64,000 nucleotides of DNA from UBA3210 sp963653535 (GTDB lineage: Bacteria > Bacillota_I > Bacilli_A > RFN20 > CAG-449), in the NCBI GenBank assembly GCA_963653535.1, contig CAVJWU010000001.1, positions 1 to 64,000 on the forward strand, written 5' to 3'. The notes beneath the pieces are model-generated. The model searched no databases, was not told the origin of the DNA, and was given only the letters and a program-made list of their open reading frames with translations. Shown here in pieces: positions 17,312 to 25,636 of this stretch (the stretch's first letter is position 1; each line of letters begins with the position of its first letter). Position numbers and translations under genes: made by a program.

Positions 17312-18071
17312 AAATATCATTAAGATAATCGTTATCGTAATAATTGCTGTTCTTTTTATCAGCGCATTTATTACTTTATCTTGTATCTATCTTACTTCTG
17401 AACAATGGGCAATATTAGGTAAATCAACTTATGAAACATTAATTCAAACATTTATCGCGACTACTTTATCTTATTTAGTCGGTATTCCAGTCGGTGTTAT
17501 CTTAAATATCACCGCGAAGAATGGCTTAAGACCGAATAAATATATTAACTTTGTCTTAGGGCTTTTCGTTAATATCTTAAGAAGTATTCCTTGTTTGATC
17601 TTAGTTGTTATTTGTATGCCTTGGACTAGAGCTTGGTTTAGTAGAGGTACAGGCGCGTGGTACGCGATCCTTATTCCTTTATTTGTTACAGCCTTTGGTT
17701 TTGCTTCGAGAATGGTTGAACAATCTCTACAAGAAGTTCCTTCAGGAGAAATTGAAGCATTTAAATCATTAGGCGCAAGTGATTTTCAAATAATCACAAA
17801 AGTATTACTTAAAGAAGCGAGGTCAAGTTTAATTTCTGGTGCTGCGGTTACAGGAGTAACATTATTAGGATATACATCATTCGCATACAATATTGCCGCG
17901 GGTGGTTTAATATCAACAATTTATACATATTATTCAAGAAATACAGGAGACTTTATGTCTAGTTGGTATTTCTGGGCATTAATTATCGTTGTCGTAGTGA
18001 TCGTACAACTTATGCAAGAATTAGGTTTATTCATTTCAAAAAAATTAGATAAAAGGAGAAAATTAAAATGA
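17298..18071 (+). CDS. metI: methionine ABC importer permease
   Basis: 257 residues, somewhat longer than usual MetI (about 220) because of an N-terminal membrane segment. Five or six membrane spans can be seen, with the EAA coupling loop 'QEVPSGEIEAFKSLGASDFQI' in the middle. 'ILRSIPCLILVV' is typical of the MetI permease. Overlaps metN by 14 bases and metQ by 4 (ATGA), so the three are translationally coupled. Confidence 0.95.
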   Translation: MKQNKNIIKIIVIVIIAVLFISAFITLSCIYLTSEQWAILGKSTYETLIQTFIATTLSYLVGIPVGVILNITAKNGLRPNKYINFVLGLFVNILRSIPCLILVVICMPWTRAWFSRGTGAWYAILIPLFVTAFGFASRMVEQSLQEVPSGEIEAFKSLGASDFQIITKVLLKEARSSLISGAAVTGVTLLGYTSFAYNIAAGGLISTIYTYYSRNTGDFMSSWYFWALIIVVVVIVQLMQELGLFISKKLDKRRKLK

Positions 18072-18934
18072 AAAAATTAAATAAAATATTAACATTATCA
18101 GTTGCAACATTATCATTAGGATTTGCTTTAACAGGTTTTTCTAGCTGCGGAACTTCCTCAGATGATAAAACAATTTCTGTCGCGGCAAGTGATGTACCTC
18201 ATGCTGAAATCTTAAATGGAGCAGTAAAGGGTATCTTAGAAAGTAAAGGTTACACATTAAAAGTTTCTACATTAGATTGGACTTTACAAAATGATGCAGT
18301 CGCGAATGGTGAATATGATGCAAACTATTTCCAACACATCCCATATTTATCAACATATGCTGGTAAAGTAGAATTAACCGCAACTTGTAAAGTTCATTAT
18401 GAACCTTTAGGAATTTATAAAGGAAAAAAATCTTCTTTAGAAGGAGTTACAACAGTTGAAATCTGTGATGATGATTCTAACGCAATTAGAGCTTTACAAT
18501 TATTAAAAGCTAAAGGTGTTATAACAGGTGACTTACCTATTGATGCAGCAGGTGAAAAATTAACATTTACTGATAAAAACTGGACTTCAAGTAATGGGGT
18601 TAATGTATATTTAATCGCAGAAAACTTACTTGCTCAATCTAGAGGCGATTATGATATTGCTTGCTTACCTTGTAATACAGCTTTAACTGGTAATATTGCT
18701 TCAACAGAAAGAATCGCGGTTGAAGATGATCCAGCACAAGTATCTGCAAAAGCAAACGTTCTTGCAGTAAGAAAATATGATTATTTAAATAACACATCTT
18801 ATAAAACTAAGATTGATGTCTTAACCGATGCATTATTATCAACAACAGTTTCTGAATATGTCGCGACTAAATATTCAGGAAATATTACTTGTGATTCTTC
18901 TTCTCAAATTGATTTAAGATCATCAATTAAATAA
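18068..18934 (+). CDS. metQ: methionine-binding lipoprotein
   Basis: 288 residues. Lipobox 'GFSSC' (Cys27). 'SVAASDVPHAEIL' and 'ANYFQHIPYLSTYA' are the typical ligand-binding elements of the NlpA/MetQ family. It hands methionine to the MetNI transporter outside the membrane. Last gene of the operon. Confidence 0.95.
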   Translation: MKKLNKILTLSVATLSLGFALTGFSSCGTSSDDKTISVAASDVPHAEILNGAVKGILESKGYTLKVSTLDWTLQNDAVANGEYDANYFQHIPYLSTYAGKVELTATCKVHYEPLGIYKGKKSSLEGVTTVEICDDDSNAIRALQLLKAKGVITGDLPIDAAGEKLTFTDKNWTSSNGVNVYLIAENLLAQSRGDYDIACLPCNTALTGNIASTERIAVEDDPAQVSAKANVLAVRKYDYLNNTSYKTKIDVLTDALLSTTVSEYVATKYSGNITCDSSSQIDLRSSIK

Positions 18935-18939
18935 TTTAT

Positions 18940-18966
18940 AGCTGGCGAAATTCGTCAGCTTTTTCT
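18940..18966 (+). terminator. rho-independent terminator
   Basis: AGCTGGCG (18940-18947) pairs with CGTCAGCT (18953-18960), loop AAATT, then T-run. Ends the metNIQ transcript. Confidence 0.85.
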
Positions 18967-18988
18967 TTGATAAAATATAATTTTTCAT

Positions 18989-19017
18989 TTGCTTTTGCGA
19001 TAACTAATATTTATAAT
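18989..19017 (+). promoter_or_regulatory. sigma-A promoter for LysR gene
   Basis: TTGCTT (18989-18994), 17-base spacer, TATAAT (19012-19017). Transcription would begin near 19024, after the upstream in-frame ATG at 19016, which favours 19034 as the real start codon. Confidence 0.65.
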
Positions 19018-19033
19018 GCATGTGGGTGAAATT

Positions 19034-19930
19034 ATGACTTTACAACAACTTAGATATCTTATTACTATATCGAATACTTCTTCGATGCATACAGCCGCGG
19101 AAGAATTATTAATTACTCAACCTAACCTATCAAAAGCGATTAGAGATTTAGAAGAAGAGATGGGAATAGTTATTTTTAAACGGACGAATAAAGGTGTTTT
19201 ATTAACTGATGAAGGTAATAAATTTCTTTCATATGCAAGGCAAGTAGTAGAACAAGCTGATTTACTTGAAGATAATTATAAAAATAAAGAGAGCATTAAA
19301 AGAATATTTGCTATTTCTAGTCAACATTATGGCTTTGTTGTCAATGCTTTCGTTAAATTAGTACAAGAATTAGGTAAAGATAAATACGAATTCTCGTTAC
19401 GTGAATGTAAAACTTATGAAGTTATTGAAGATTGTAAAGATGGTCGAAGTGAAATAGGTATATTATATCTATCAAATTTTAATAAAGAAATAATTACTAA
19501 ATTCATTTCTAATAATGGTTTAAAATATGAATCTTTATTCGTTTGTAAACCACATGTCTTATTATCAAAAAATCATCCTCTTGCCCATAAAGAGAGTTTA
19601 AAATTGTCTGACTTATCAAATTATCCTCGTTTAAGTTATGATCAAGGATTAAATAATTCTTTCTATTATTCAGAAGAACCACATGCTTTAGAAAGCGTGA
19701 ATAAATCGATTATTGTACAAGATAGAGCGACTCTTTTTAATATCTTAATTGGTTTAAATGGTTATACTATCGCGACAGGTAGAGTTAATCAAAATCTTGA
19801 TGGTGATAATATTATTTCTGTTCCTTTAATTAGTGATGAAGTAATGGATTTAATTTACGTTTATAATAGCGATAGACCAATGAAAGAAATAACTAAACAA
19901 TATTTAAAAATCCTAAAAGAATCAATTTAA
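19034..19930 (+). CDS. LysR-family transcriptional regulator
   Basis: 298 residues from ATG 19034. The N-terminal HTH reads 'TLQQLRYLITISNTSSMHTAAEELLITQPNLSKAIRDLEEEMG', a standard LysR DNA-binding domain, followed by a coiled linker and a periplasmic-binding-like sensor with 'FVCKPHVLLSKNHPLA'. The ligand is not known. It sits just behind metNIQ but has its own promoter, so control of sulfur amino acid genes is only a guess from position. Confidence 0.9.
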   Translation: MTLQQLRYLITISNTSSMHTAAEELLITQPNLSKAIRDLEEEMGIVIFKRTNKGVLLTDEGNKFLSYARQVVEQADLLEDNYKNKESIKRIFAISSQHYGFVVNAFVKLVQELGKDKYEFSLRECKTYEVIEDCKDGRSEIGILYLSNFNKEIITKFISNNGLKYESLFVCKPHVLLSKNHPLAHKESLKLSDLSNYPRLSYDQGLNNSFYYSEEPHALESVNKSIIVQDRATLFNILIGLNGYTIATGRVNQNLDGDNIISVPLISDEVMDLIYVYNSDRPMKEITKQYLKILKESI

Positions 19931-19977
19931 GGTTCTATTAGTAGATAAAAATATCTACTAGTAGAATCTTTTTTTCT
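19931..19977 (+). terminator. long-stem terminator
   Basis: A stem of about 17 base pairs (19931-19947 with 19952-19968, loop AAAA) rich in TAGTAGATA, followed by seven or more T. Ends the LysR transcript. Confidence 0.85.
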
Positions 19978-20053
19978 TTAGTAGAGAAATATTAACTATC
20001 AGTTTATAGATAAAATTTATTACTTAATATATTATGTATTCGAGGTGAAAGTT

Positions 20054-20914
20054 ATGGATAACACAAACTATAAAGATTTAAAAAAAGAATATAGCGATCT
20101 AAAAATAGATTATATAAGAAATAAAAATCAAATCAAAGATCAAAAAAGAGATGAATTAATTACTTTAAAAGAAGAATATAAGATTAATAAATTAAAGATT
20201 GAACAACCTTTAAAAGCTGAAAAATACGCTTTAAAAGTGGAGAAAAAAAGAATTAATCGTAAGAAGAACGAACCACCTCACAGATTGTTATTAGAAGAAA
20301 TTGGTAATTCAGTCACTCATGGGGTCGGAGCAATAATTGCATTAGTCTGTTTAGTTTTAATGCTTATTAAATCTAATACTCCGTTAGAATATGTTGCTTC
20401 AAGTATATATGGAACTTGCTTTTTCTTACAAATGTTATTTTCTTGTTTATATCATTCTTTTAGAAGTGGTAGCAGCGTAAAGAGAGTCTTTAGAAGATTT
20501 GATTATTCAACCATTTATTTACAAATTGGTGGCACATTCGCACCATTATTTTTGATTTATATGAATGAACATATGTGGGGACTTACGGCAAGTTTAATCT
20601 TCTTTTGTATCCAATGGGCTTTAATAATAACTGGTATTACCTTTGTTGGAGTATTTGGTCCAGGAAGATTAAGATGGTTACATTTTAGTTTATATTTCTT
20701 AATCGGTTGGAGTGGCGTTATTTTTATTCCATATTGGTTAAATGACAATCTTCCATTGTTCTTTTGGATTTTAGGTGGAGGTCTAGTTTATACTTTTGGA
20801 ATGATTCCATTCGCGGCTTTAAGAAAGAAACCTTGTGCACATTTTATATGGCATTTCTTCGTGCTTATCGGTGCGATAGTTCAATGGGTTGGAATATATT
20901 TATATTTAATTTAA
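20054..20914 (+). CDS. hemolysin III (PAQR) family membrane protein with coiled-coil N-terminus
   Basis: 286 residues from ATG 20054; the upstream GTG at 20045 lies inside the GAGGTG ribosome site. The first ~75 residues are a highly charged Lys/Glu-rich helix that usual hemolysin III proteins (about 210 residues) lack. The rest has seven membrane spans and the metal-site motifs of the family: 'EIGNSVTHGVGA', 'SCLYHSF', 'RRFDYSTIYL' and 'HFIWHFFVLIGA'. Function in bacteria is not settled; membrane homeostasis is often suggested. It is followed by a gene remnant. Confidence 0.85.
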   Translation: MDNTNYKDLKKEYSDLKIDYIRNKNQIKDQKRDELITLKEEYKINKLKIEQPLKAEKYALKVEKKRINRKKNEPPHRLLLEEIGNSVTHGVGAIIALVCLVLMLIKSNTPLEYVASSIYGTCFFLQMLFSCLYHSFRSGSSVKRVFRRFDYSTIYLQIGGTFAPLFLIYMNEHMWGLTASLIFFCIQWALIITGITFVGVFGPGRLRWLHFSLYFLIGWSGVIFIPYWLNDNLPLFFWILGGGLVYTFGMIPFAALRKKPCAHFIWHFFVLIGAIVQWVGIYLYLI

Positions 20915-21164
20915 TCATTATTTTACTTTAGAAGATTTTAAAGGCGTAAATGTTAGCTCTATTAGTAGATATAAATATGGTAACGCAGATGGAGGAGCTT
21001 CTATTACTTATGGCGATAATTGTAAAAAGACAGCTCCTGTATATGTACTTGAGTTAAAAGACCAATCAAAAGAACATATATTAAGAACAATTTTTGACTT
21101 AAAACAAAGATATTATGTTGTAGATGCATTTTTGAATGGACATGGTTTTCTTTATTTTTGTTAA
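20910..21164 (+). pseudogene. remnant of an unrecognised protein gene
   Basis: An open frame of about 84 codons without any usable start codon runs from 20910 to TAA 21162-21164. It reads 'LEDFKGVNVSSISRYKYG', then 'YVLELKDQSKEHILRTIFDLK' and 'FLNGHGFLYFC', a normal soluble composition rather than random AT-rich translation. It begins inside the end of the hemolysin gene. It is best explained as the 3' part of a gene whose front was lost by deletion. No family recognised. Confidence 0.45.
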
Positions 21165-21187
21165 TAATAAACATTTTAATGAAATAA

Positions 21188-21217
21188 AAAGAGATAGGCT
21201 TAAATACCTATCTCTTT
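21188..21217. terminator. bidirectional terminator
   Basis: AAAGAGATAGG (21188-21198) pairs with CCTATCTCTTT (21207-21217), with A- and T-rich flanks. It ends the minus-strand kduD transcript and anything coming from the left. Confidence 0.85.
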
Positions 21218-21230
21218 AATTTTGCTTAAT

Positions 21231-21989
21231 TTATCTTGCTAACCAACCGCCGTCAATTGCAAGAGTGAATCCGTTAACGTAGTCACTTGCTTCACTAGCG
21301 AGGAAGATTGCGCCTCCCATAAGGTCTTCTTTTTGTCCCCATCTACCTTGAGGAATTCTTTCTAAGATAGCTTCATTTCTCGCCTCATCAGCGCGAATTG
21401 CTGCAGTGTTATTTGTAGACATATATCCAGGTGCGATCGCGTTAACATTAATGCCTTTAGATGCCCATTCATTACATAATGATCTAGTAATTCCAGCAAT
21501 CGCAGATTTACTTGCGCAATACGAAACAACTCTAAATCCACCTTGATAAGAAAGCATTGAAGCAATGTTAATAATCTTACCTTTTCTATTATCATTAATA
21601 CATTCTTTTGCGAATGCTTGAGATAAGAAGAAGACAAATTTTAAGTTGACATTTAGAACTTTATCCCAGTCACTTTCTGTAACATTAACTGAATCTTCTC
21701 TTAAGATCATACCTGCGTTATTAACTAAAATGTCGATATGACCAAATTTATCTTTTGCTTCTTTAATAATTCTTTCAATTGGTTCAGTTGTAGATAAATC
21801 TGCAGTTACTTGAAAAAATTCTCCACCTTCTTTTTCTACTAATTCTTTTGTTTCATCACAAGATCTTCTTGCTACTCCTACTACTTTCGCGCCAGCTTTT
21901 GCATAAGCGATACAAATACCTTGTCCTAAACCTGTATTTGCTCCTGTTACTAAAGCGACTTTACCTTTAAGTGAAAACATATTGTCCAT
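21231..21989 (-). CDS. kduD: 2-dehydro-3-deoxy-D-gluconate 5-dehydrogenase (SDR family)
   Basis: 252 residues. Short-chain dehydrogenase: TGANTGLG cofactor loop at about residues 15-22, 'NNAGM', and catalytic Ser, Tyr and Lys in 'IASMLSYQGGFRVVSYCASKSA'. The ending 'IPQGRWGQKEDLMGGAIFLASEASDYVNGFTLAIDGGWLAR' is characteristic of KduD. It interconverts 2,5-diketo-3-deoxygluconate and 2-keto-3-deoxygluconate in pectin and uronate breakdown. The GH28 enzyme at 23308 makes this role plausible. Start at 21989 has AAAGGAG eight bases upstream. No KduI is in the window. Confidence 0.9.
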   Translation of the reverse strand: MDNMFSLKGKVALVTGANTGLGQGICIAYAKAGAKVVGVARRSCDETKELVEKEGGEFFQVTADLSTTEPIERIIKEAKDKFGHIDILVNNAGMILREDSVNVTESDWDKVLNVNLKFVFFLSQAFAKECINDNRKGKIINIASMLSYQGGFRVVSYCASKSAIAGITRSLCNEWASKGINVNAIAPGYMSTNNTAAIRADEARNEAILERIPQGRWGQKEDLMGGAIFLASEASDYVNGFTLAIDGGWLAR

Positions 21990-22057
21990 AATAAAAACTC
22001 CTTTATGAATAAATTATATCATAAATAAAATTGATATAAATCTACTTATTAAATATG

Positions 22058-22072
22058 TGTGCTTTAAGCACA
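22058..22072. promoter_or_regulatory. 15-base palindrome, candidate operator
   Basis: TGTGCTTTAAGCACA is a perfect inverted repeat in the region between kduD (minus) and trpS (plus). It has no T-run behind it, so a terminator is unlikely. A close copy is at 25527-25541. Confidence 0.45.
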
Positions 22073-22157
22073 TAGGAAAATAATTTAATATTTTATATTT
22101 AAAGATGAAAAAACGATATAATTTAATATATAATAGTTTATGACTGAGGTGAAAAGT

Positions 22158-23237
22158 ATGAAAAATATTATGTTAACAGGTGATCGTCCTACTGGTAAAT
22201 TACATATTGGACATTATGTAGGTAGTTTAAGAAGAAGGGTAGAATTACAATCACGAAATGATATTGATGAATTCTATATTATGATTGCAGATGCACAAGC
22301 ATTAACTGATAATGCAGAAAATCCAGGTAAAATTAGAGATAATATTTTAAATGTTGCTTTAGATTATTTATCTGTCGGCATTGATCCTAATAAGGTTAAT
22401 ATCTTCATTCAATCTAGTATTCCTGCTTTAACTGAATTAAATATGTATTATATGAATTTAGTTACTGTATCTCGTTTACAAAGAAATCCAACGGTTAAAA
22501 ACGAAATTAAGATGAGAGAATTTGAAGCTTCTATTCCAGTTGGTTTCTTTACATATCCTATATCTCAAGCAAGTGATATTACTGCTTTTAAAGCGAATAT
22601 TATTCCTGCTGGAGAAGATCAAATGCCAATGGTAGAACAAACACAAGAAATCGTTCATAAATTTAATTCTGTATATGGTGAAGTTTTAGTTGAACCTAAA
22701 ATTATGCTTCCTGAAAATGAAGCGAGTAATAGACTTGTGGGAACTGATGGAAAAGCAAAGATGTCAAAATCTTTAAATAATTGCATTTATTTAAGTGATG
22801 ATGAAGAAACCTTAAAGAAGAAAGTGATGGGGATGTTTACTGATCCAAATCACTTAAGAGTTGAAGATCCAGGTAAAACTGAAGGTAATCCAGTCTTTAT
22901 CTATTTAGAAAACTTTGTTAAAGATGAAGATTTCGCTAAATTCCTTCCAGATTATAAGAATTTAACTGAATTAAAAGCTCATTATGAAAGAGGTGGACTT
23001 GGTGATATGAAAGTTAAAAGATTCCTCTTCAATGTCTTAAATGAATATTTAAAACCATTTAGAGAAAAAAGAGCATATTACGAAGCTCATTTAGATGAAG
23101 TATATGAAATCTTAAGACAAGGTACATTAAAAGCAAATAAAAAGGCTAATGAAACATTAAAAGAAGTACGTCACGCTATGAAAATCGATTATTTTGATGA
23201 TGATACTTTTATTAATGAAATGAAAGCTAAATTTTAA
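22158..23237 (+). CDS. trpS: tryptophanyl-tRNA synthetase
   Basis: 359 residues from ATG 22158; the in-frame ATG at 22140 is rejected because GAGGTG (22146-22151) lies between the two. HIGH motif as 'GKLHIGHYVG' and KMSKS motif as 'AKMSKSLNN' are intact, and 'GDRPTG' at the N-terminus is typical of the TrpRS family. It charges tRNA-Trp. No T-box is seen in front of it. Confidence 0.95.
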   Translation: MKNIMLTGDRPTGKLHIGHYVGSLRRRVELQSRNDIDEFYIMIADAQALTDNAENPGKIRDNILNVALDYLSVGIDPNKVNIFIQSSIPALTELNMYYMNLVTVSRLQRNPTVKNEIKMREFEASIPVGFFTYPISQASDITAFKANIIPAGEDQMPMVEQTQEIVHKFNSVYGEVLVEPKIMLPENEASNRLVGTDGKAKMSKSLNNCIYLSDDEETLKKKVMGMFTDPNHLRVEDPGKTEGNPVFIYLENFVKDEDFAKFLPDYKNLTELKAHYERGGLGDMKVKRFLFNVLNEYLKPFREKRAYYEAHLDEVYEILRQGTLKANKKANETLKEVRHAMKIDYFDDDTFINEMKAKF

Positions 23238-23260
23238 GCAACTACTATAGTTGCTTTTTA
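23237..23260 (+). terminator. rho-independent terminator
   Basis: AGCAACTA (23237-23244) pairs with TAGTTGCT (23248-23255), then T-run. Ends trpS. Confidence 0.8.
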
Positions 23261-23307
23261 TTTGACTTATAAAATGTGAAGTGTAACAATGATTTTGAGG
23301 TGAAATT

Positions 23308-24546
23308 ATGGATCGATATTTTAATGAATTTAAACCATATAAAGATGGTATACATAACGATGGAGAAATTCTTTCTAAAGCAATTGTAGTTTGTGCGAAG
23401 AATAAAGAACGTTTAATTATTGAAAGTGGAACTTATAAATGCGGAACGATTTATTTAACTAATAATGCTTCTTTGTATTTAAAAAAGGGTGCTTTTATTA
23501 AATTAAGTGATGATGAAAAAGATTTCTTTTCTTTTGATTCTGGTAATAAAGTTATTACGAGAAATACTTGGGCAGATTGCACATATAACGGTAAACCTAG
23601 TAAATATTTTATTTATGGTAAAGACTTAGAAAATGTCTCTATCGAAGGAGAAGGAATAATTGATGGAAGTGAAGAAATATTTGTTGGAGTGACTAATCCT
23701 TATCATATAGAAGGTAAGTTTTATCCTCGTACTCCTTTAATCTATATGGAAAATTCTAAAAATTTTGTTTTGAAAGGAGTTACTTTACAAAGAAGTGCTT
23801 TCTGGACTGTTCATCTAGTTGGATGTGATGGAATATTAATTGATGGTATTACAATAAAAAATAATCCTATATTTACAAATTCTGATGGTATTGATCCAGA
23901 TCATTCTAAGAATATTATTATCAGAAATTCTTCTATTTCATGCGCGGATGATTGTATCGTTTTAAAGTCGACATCATATGCAAAACATTTCGGTCCAACT
24001 GAAAATGTTGAAGTGTATAATTGCTCGTTAAAATCTACCTGCGCGGCGATAAAACTCGGAACTGAATCTTATTCAGATTTTAAGAATATCTATTTCCATG
24101 ATATTGATATTATTGATACAAATCGCGGAATATCTTTAATGCTACGTGACGGGGGAAATGTTTATAATACTCGTTTTGAAAATATAAAAATTAATTCTCA
24201 TCAAGTTTCTCCTTTACATTGGTGGGGAAGAGGTGAACCTATTTCAATTACTAATGTAAAAAGAGATGAATCATCTATTGAAGGAACTATCTATGATGTA
24301 AGCTTTAAAAATATTACCTGTGATTCTGAAAATGGTATTACTATTGTCGGTGATAAGATTAATGATATTACCTTTAATAACGTCAATCTCTTTATCCATG
24401 ATAAGACTGCTTGGGAGAAAAAAGATCTTGATTTAAGACCTAGCATTTATAATGTTGTGGAAGGTTCGTTTCATGAACTTTATATTAAAGGTAATCCAAA
24501 TATTAAGTGTGTAAATTGTTCCTTTAAAGACGTAGAAAAAGAATAA
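23308..24546 (+). CDS. GH28 polygalacturonase-family glycosidase
   Basis: 412 residues with no signal peptide, so intracellular. Parallel beta-helix repeats are visible (many 'xxIxIxNxxI' units). Catalytic Asp residues of GH28 are present: 'NSDGIDPD' with D193, and 'CADDC' with D214/D215. The usual third motif GHG is replaced by 'CAAIKLGTES', as in several exo-acting members. It should release galacturonic acid from the end of short pectin fragments that have been imported. Together with kduD this fits pectin or uronate use. Strong GAGGTG ribosome site before the ATG. Confidence 0.88.
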   Translation: MDRYFNEFKPYKDGIHNDGEILSKAIVVCAKNKERLIIESGTYKCGTIYLTNNASLYLKKGAFIKLSDDEKDFFSFDSGNKVITRNTWADCTYNGKPSKYFIYGKDLENVSIEGEGIIDGSEEIFVGVTNPYHIEGKFYPRTPLIYMENSKNFVLKGVTLQRSAFWTVHLVGCDGILIDGITIKNNPIFTNSDGIDPDHSKNIIIRNSSISCADDCIVLKSTSYAKHFGPTENVEVYNCSLKSTCAAIKLGTESYSDFKNIYFHDIDIIDTNRGISLMLRDGGNVYNTRFENIKINSHQVSPLHWWGRGEPISITNVKRDESSIEGTIYDVSFKNITCDSENGITIVGDKINDITFNNVNLFIHDKTAWEKKDLDLRPSIYNVVEGSFHELYIKGNPNIKCVNCSFKDVEKE

Positions 24547-24554
24547 ATATAAGT

Positions 24555-24602
24555 AAACCCTTAAGTTAGACTGATGAATCAGAAAGACTTGAGGGTTTTT
24601 AT
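24555..24602 (+). terminator. rho-independent terminator
   Basis: AAACCCTTAAGT (24555-24566) pairs with ACTTGAGGGTTT (24587-24598) around a 20-base loop, then T-run. The loop start 'TAGACT' recurs in the terminator at 52507. Confidence 0.85.
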
Positions 24603-24740
24603 TATAAGTTAATATTAAAGAGAAACTACAAACGTTTTTCTTTATTAGAAAGTGAACGCTAAAAAAGATTATATAATTTTTAGGATTTTTCTTCTTTTCT
24701 TAACATTATCTATTATAGAAGGTTAAAAGGAGAAAGAAAT

Positions 24741-25499
24741 ATGCCAAATTGGATTAAAAATAAAATTATAGTTAAAAATAGGGAAGTTGTCGATGAGATT
24801 ATTTCTTCATTTACAACATATAATGAAGAATACAAAGAATTAGAATTTGATTTTAATAAGATCATTCCAATGCCTAAAGATTTAGAAATTGAATTTTCTT
24901 CAAAAAGTGATGATGGATTATTACTTTATTTAACAAAGATTAATAAAAATATTACATACTTAGGGACAAAAGAAGATAAGTTAGAAACAAAAGAATATCT
25001 TAATTTAATAACTAAAATTAATGAACATTTATCAAATAAAAGAAATCTAATTTTAAATGAAGAAGAGACAAAAAAATTATTAAAAAAGTATGAAAATAAT
25101 TTAGAAGAAATATATGCCATTGGCGAAAAACAAGTTAATAATATTCTTAATTATGATTCGCTTAACTGGTATGAATGGAGAATTAGAAACTGGGGATGTA
25201 AATGGAACGCGGATAAATTAGAAATTCTCGATGAAGGATCTTTAACTTTTGAAACACCATGGGAACCGCCGCTAGAAGTAATTATCGCGATGAGTAAAGC
25301 TAAGCCTAAGATGAAAATTGCTTTTTTATACGCGGATGAAGATATTGGATCACATGTTGGTTACATGCTTTTACAAGGTGGAAAAATAGATTTTAAAGGA
25401 AGTTTTGAAGATCAATCATTTGATGCTTATGAACTAGCCTATGATTTATGGGGAGATGATGTAATCAAAGTTAATATTCCAAACGATATTTGCAATTAA
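24741..25499 (+). CDS. YubB/Api92-like (DUF1281-type) protein
   Basis: 252 residues. The N-terminal 'MPNWIKNKIIV', the central 'WYEWRIRNWGCKWNAD' and the following 'FETPWEPPLEVI' are the signature of the YubB/Api92-like proteins with a ferredoxin-like fold, which are mainly known from plasmids and phages. 'DEDIGSHVGYML' is also in keeping. The molecular function is not known. Residues about 60-135 form an extra charged insertion. No other mobile gene is beside it, and codon use matches the host, so an old acquisition or domestication is likely. Confidence 0.7.
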   Translation: MPNWIKNKIIVKNREVVDEIISSFTTYNEEYKELEFDFNKIIPMPKDLEIEFSSKSDDGLLLYLTKINKNITYLGTKEDKLETKEYLNLITKINEHLSNKRNLILNEEETKKLLKKYENNLEEIYAIGEKQVNNILNYDSLNWYEWRIRNWGCKWNADKLEILDEGSLTFETPWEPPLEVIIAMSKAKPKMKIAFLYADEDIGSHVGYMLLQGGKIDFKGSFEDQSFDAYELAYDLWGDDVIKVNIPNDICN

Positions 25500-25526
25500 A
25501 ATAAATTTCTAGAATAATCGCTTATT

Positions 25527-25541
25527 TGTGCTTTAAACACT
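25527..25541. promoter_or_regulatory. second copy of the TGTGCTTTAA-type palindrome
   Basis: TGTGCTTTAAACACT is an imperfect copy of the palindrome at 22058-22072, 95 bases in front of the GltD-like gene. A shared regulator is possible. Confidence 0.35.
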
Positions 25542-25636
25542 ATCTTGTCTAATTAAAAATTTTAAATTATTCTTTTATTTAACTTATAAAGATAAATAAT
25601 GTATAATTTAAGTAATTGACAAAGGAAGGTAAAATT

